From NCBI GenBank assembly GCA_902772715.1, contig CACYBT010000093.1, positions 1-8,618 of the forward strand: 8,618 nucleotides of DNA. The letters are read 5' to 3'. Both the position numbers and the translations under genes were made by a program. The stretch comes from an uncultured Succinivibrio sp. GTDB lineage: Bacteria > Pseudomonadota > Gammaproteobacteria > Enterobacterales > Succinivibrionaceae. Shown here piece by piece: positions 6,623 through 8,618 of this stretch (position 1 is its first letter; each line of letters starts with the position of its first letter). A model generated the notes under the pieces. It was not told the origin of the DNA. It ran no database searches and saw only the letters and a list, made by a program, of their open reading frames with translations.

Positions 6623-7528
6623 ATGCCAGATCAAAATTACGGTAATATCAAATATGCTGTTATTCCTGTCGCAGGTTTAGGTACCAGACTGCTACCTGCC
6701 ACCAAGGCAATTCCTAAGGAAATGATCCCGCTTGTGGATAAACCCCTCATTCAATACGTAGTAAGAGAGGCCATTGATGCCAACATTAAAAATATCGTAC
6801 TGGTAACCCATGCCTCCAAAAATGCCATAGCCAACCACTTTGACACTTCCTTTGAGCTTGAAGCCACTTTAGAAAAACGTGTCAAGCGTCAGTTATTAAG
6901 TGAGATTCAGAATATTATCCCAAGTGATGTCTCCATTCTCAATGTACGTCAGGGAGAGTCCAAAGGTCTTGCTCATGCTATTCGCTGCGCCTTCCCAATT
7001 GTTGGAAAAAATCCATTTGCCGTCATTCTTCCGGACGTGATCATTGACGATAAAGCCTCCGATCCTAAAACTGACAATCTTGCCGCCATGATCCGCCGCT
7101 TTGAGTCTTCAGGCGTTCCACAGATTATGGTCGAACAGGTACCTCATGAGAGTGTTTCCTCGTATGGTATTGTCGATATTGGTGGAGTACAGTTGGAGCC
7201 TGGTGCCAATGCCCATATTTCCTCGATTGTGGAAAAGCCTAAAGTAGATGAGGCTCCTTCTAATCTTGCGGTAGTAGGTCGCTATGTACTGCCTGCTGAA
7301 ATCTGGTCACTGTTCAAGAAAACTCCAATTGGTGCCGGCGGTGAATTCCAGTTAACCGATACCATTGAAATTCTGATGCAGATGATGGATATTGATGCCT
7401 ACAAGATCATTGGCAAATCCCATGATTGTGGTAATAAACTAGGCTATGTTACCACCTTTGTGGAGTACGCACTGCGTAATCCAGAAATAGGACCGGCTCT
7501 AAAGGAATTTTTAAAGCCTTTAGTCTAG
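6623..7528 (+). CDS. galU: UTP-glucose-1-phosphate uridylyltransferase
   Basis: 301 residues, essentially the length of E. coli GalU (302). It makes UDP-glucose from UTP and glucose-1-phosphate in the cytoplasm, feeding LPS core, capsule, galactose and trehalose or osmoprotectant metabolism. The nucleotidyltransferase loop GLGTRLLPATKAIPKEM is at 18-34 and PLVDKPLIQYVV at 36-47. ENHFDTSFELE-type sequence lies at 71-80, LPDVIIDD at 136-143 (Asp138 is the expected metal ligand), VEKPK at 203-207 and KSHDCGNKLGY at 265-275. The GAGGEFQLTD segment (237-246) has Gly and Phe where E. coli has Asp and Ile, a change I regard as tolerated. AGAGGA at 6609-6614 is the ribosome binding site. A hairpin terminator follows five bases after the stop. 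Probably co-transcribed with yciB. Confidence 0.97.
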   Translation: MPDQNYGNIKYAVIPVAGLGTRLLPATKAIPKEMIPLVDKPLIQYVVREAIDANIKNIVLVTHASKNAIANHFDTSFELEATLEKRVKRQLLSEIQNIIPSDVSILNVRQGESKGLAHAIRCAFPIVGKNPFAVILPDVIIDDKASDPKTDNLAAMIRRFESSGVPQIMVEQVPHESVSSYGIVDIGGVQLEPGANAHISSIVEKPKVDEAPSNLAVVGRYVLPAEIWSLFKKTPIGAGGEFQLTDTIEILMQMMDIDAYKIIGKSHDCGNKLGYVTTFVEYALRNPEIGPALKEFLKPLV

Positions 7529-7532
7529 TCAT

Positions 7533-7557
7533 AAAAGAGCAGTAATCTGCTCTTTTT
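7533..7557 (+). terminator. Rho-independent terminator after galU
   Basis: Perfect 10-base stem AAAAGAGCAG (7533-7542) with CTGCTCTTTT (7547-7556) around a TAAT loop, ending in a run of five T. The A/T base of the stem makes the hairpin potentially bidirectional, though nothing is seen on the minus strand to need it. It ends the yciB-galU unit. Confidence 0.88.
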
Positions 7558-7561
7558 GAGT

Positions 7562-7616
7562 ATCACAAGATCACAGCATAGCAGGATCACAAGAAGTCCA
7601 ATCACAGACGTGTGAT
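7562..7616. repeat. Cluster of ATCACA repeats ending in an inverted pair
   Basis: ATCACA occurs at 7562-7567, 7570-7575, 7586-7591 and 7601-7606. Its reverse complement TGTGAT is at 7611-7616, so the last two form ATCACA-GACG-TGTGAT, a 6-base stem with a four-base loop. The start-to-start spacings are 8, 16 and 15 bases. The half-site resembles CRP's TGTGA/TCACA but the orientation and spacing of the inverted pair are inside-out for a CRP site. It lies just past the galU terminator. Confidence 0.5.
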
Positions 7617-7923
7617 CATTTGTCTCTTAAAAGAATGCTTTGAAATAAAGCCAGTGCAGGGAGAGTACTTGACAATGTGGGCATCAGATACGCTCATCAT
7701 CATTGATAATGACTATTCAAGGATCTCTGGTAACATGAAATCAAACCTGCGTCCGTGAACAGTCCTTTTTTTAAGATTGCCTTTGCAACAGTAACTGTCC
7801 TCCAAGAACACCTCAAAAACCTAGATCTTCACATTGCCTACCAAAACTAGGCTGTTTTCATAATTAAAGCGGATCATCATCTTTTTCAGCCGAAAAACTA
7901 ATAACCTACTGTAGGGCAAAATA

Positions 7924-7952
7924 TTAAAGAGACTGCTTATTTACGATACAAT
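7924..7952 (+). promoter_or_regulatory. Weak candidate distal promoter for yhdT-panF
   Basis: TTAAAG (7924-7929) and TACAAT (7947-7952) are separated by 17 bases. The -10 is good (5 of 6) but the -35 is poor (3 of 6). If used, the leader would be about 100 bases and would include the T10 run at 7969-7978. Confidence 0.2.
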
Positions 7953-8015
7953 TTTTCATAAAATGACCTTTTTTTTTTCGCTTGGTGTAATATACCTCAG
8001 AATCATTTTCTTAAA

Positions 8016-8021
8016 TATAAT
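8016..8021 (+). promoter_or_regulatory. Candidate -10 of the yhdT-panF promoter
   Basis: Consensus TATAAT, 38 bases before the yhdT ATG at 8060. No TG extension and no recognisable -35 at 16-18 bases (the hexamer there reads TACCTC). The predicted leader would be about 30 bases. Position and perfect hexamer make it the likeliest of the candidates here, but AT-rich chance matches are common. Confidence 0.3.
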
Positions 8022-8059
8022 GATGACCTAAAACCCCAGATATTATTTAGAAGCCCACT

Positions 8060-8326
8060 ATGAAAAAACTTACCTATCAGGAAAAATTCATACGAACAGA
8101 CAAAGAAGCAAGAGCCACTTTCATACTGTCCCTTGTCATATTCGTCTTCTTTTTTGTGTCTATTTTTATCTTCATGGATGAGAATATCTATATTCTTGGT
8201 ATGCCATTGTGGTTTGTCCTCTCCTGTCTTGGCGGATATCTCATCTCTGTCGTAGGAGTTGTACTTCTAGTCAGATTCTTTATGCAGGACTTTTCCTTAG
8301 ATGATGAGGAGCATAGCCATGAGTAA
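8060..8326 (+). CDS. yhdT: YhdT/DUF997 small membrane protein, pantothenate-symporter partner
   Basis: 88 residues with two membrane helices (about 19-38 and 53-73). The family pattern is clear: KEAR at 15-18 before the first helix, MPLWF at 48-52 before the second, and an acidic C-terminus beginning FSLDDEE at 78-84, matching E. coli YhdT (80 residues). Genes of this family sit directly upstream of panF in many gammaproteobacteria, as here, where the two reading frames overlap by 8 bases. The function is not established; an accessory role for the symporter is inferred from the constant linkage. The ribosome binding site is weak (AGAAG at about 8049-8053, 6 bases from the ATG). Confidence 0.9.
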   Translation: MKKLTYQEKFIRTDKEARATFILSLVIFVFFFVSIFIFMDENIYILGMPLWFVLSCLGGYLISVVGVVLLVRFFMQDFSLDDEEHSHE

Positions 8327-8618
8327 TCTTATTTTGGTGCCTATTGCCGTCTTTTTACTGACCCTGATGGTGGTAAGTTATTTCTCACAGAAAAATCTCA
8401 ATAAAAAAAACGGTAATTTCTCCAAGGAGTATTTTATCGCCGACAGAAAACTCGGAGGCTTTGTGCTGGCCATGACGCTGGTGGCCACCTATGGTTCCGT
8501 ATCTTCCTTTGTCTCAGGACCTGGTGTTGCCTGGAACCTAGGATTTGGTTGGGTTGCCTTTGCCGCACCACAGATAATCACTGGTTTTCTGCTTTTGGGG
8601 ATCATCGGCAACAAACTG
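8319..8618 (+). CDS. panF: Sodium/pantothenate symporter, N-terminal 100 residues (continues past window)
   Basis: The frame from ATG at 8319 stays open to the window end (exactly 100 codons). It begins MSNLILVPIAVFLLT. It is a member of the sodium:solute symporter family in the inner membrane, importing pantothenate (vitamin B5) with Na+ for coenzyme A synthesis. Evidence: a first helix (about 3-21), then KEYFIADRKLGGFVLAMTLV (36-55), which parallels E. coli PanF's EYFLGSRSMGGIVLAMTL, and SSF (62-64) with SGPGVAW (66-72) in the region of the Na+ site. The ATG overlaps the last 8 bases of yhdT; the GATGATGAGGAG run just upstream (about 8300-8311) provides the ribosome binding site. Truncation is only by the window edge. 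Confidence 0.93.
   Translation, partial: MSNLILVPIAVFLLTLMVVSYFSQKNLNKKNGNFSKEYFIADRKLGGFVLAMTLVATYGSVSSFVSGPGVAWNLGFGWVAFAAPQIITGFLLLGIIGNKL

Larger units (their letters stand above)
7558..8059. other. 500-base gene-free stretch between galU and yhdT
   Basis: No frame on either strand has a start, ribosome binding site and coding character. Visible items are the ATCACA cluster at 7562-7616, an orphan TTGACA at 7669-7674 with no partner -10, and an 11-base palindrome ACAGTAACTGT at 7788-7798. There is also CCTAG/CTAGG inverted sequence around 7820-7851, a run of ten T at 7969-7978, and weak promoter candidates before yhdT. A minus-strand frame at 7713-7880, interrupted by one stop, could be decayed coding sequence but is not convincing. 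Confidence 0.6.

Noticed and set aside
7601..7616. CRP binding site
   Set aside because: CRP sites are TGTGA-N6-TCACA; here the halves face the other way with a four-base gap.
7713..7880. Minus-strand interrupted frame as a pseudogene
   Set aside because: One internal stop, no recognisable motif, and 35 open codons are not significant by length alone.
1..8618. CRISPR array, tRNA, rRNA or insertion sequence
   Set aside because: No regularly spaced direct repeats of array type, no cloverleaf or rRNA sequence noticed, and no transposase or terminal inverted repeats seen.

Overview
The window reads as ordinary chromosomal DNA of a fairly AT-rich gammaproteobacterium. All confidently read genes lie on the + strand. 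Pointers to the group are a GalU very close in motif and length to the E. coli enzyme, YciB, and the overlapping yhdT-panF pair. The nearest family cannot be fixed by eye. A host-associated anaerobe of the Aeromonadales/Succinivibrionaceae type would fit, but that is a guess.

Layout. Bases 3-74 are the last 23 codons of an unrecognised gene, followed by about 380 bases without a convincing gene. From 453 to 4211 runs a tight three-gene operon. It encodes an exported single-domain retropepsin-like aspartic protease (the family long annotated 'ATP-dependent zinc protease'), a membrane protein with a periplasmic catalytically dead transglutaminase domain and a multi-helix membrane part, and an ATP-grasp 'alpha-L-glutamate ligase-like' enzyme. 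The last two overlap by the ATGA arrangement. This trio recurs in proteobacteria; the ligase is thought to join an amino acid to an unknown acceptor and the protease to trim it. Forty bases downstream is an unrecognised 533-residue exported protein (4252-5853) with an N-terminal domain holding eight cysteines and a C-terminal tail of about 300 residues of K/E/D/T/N-rich low-complexity sequence. Its promoter lies so close to the ATG that the mRNA may be leaderless.

The second half is housekeeping: yciB (inner-membrane septation/envelope protein), galU (UDP-glucose synthesis) closed by a clear hairpin terminator, a 500-base gene-free stretch with a cluster of ATCACA repeats, then yhdT and the start of panF (sodium/pantothenate symporter), which runs off the window.

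Working together: the trio, the exported protein, YciB and GalU all have plausible envelope roles, but only the trio is visibly one functional unit. The least explained parts are the substrate of the ligase/protease pair and the adjacent Cys-rich exported protein.
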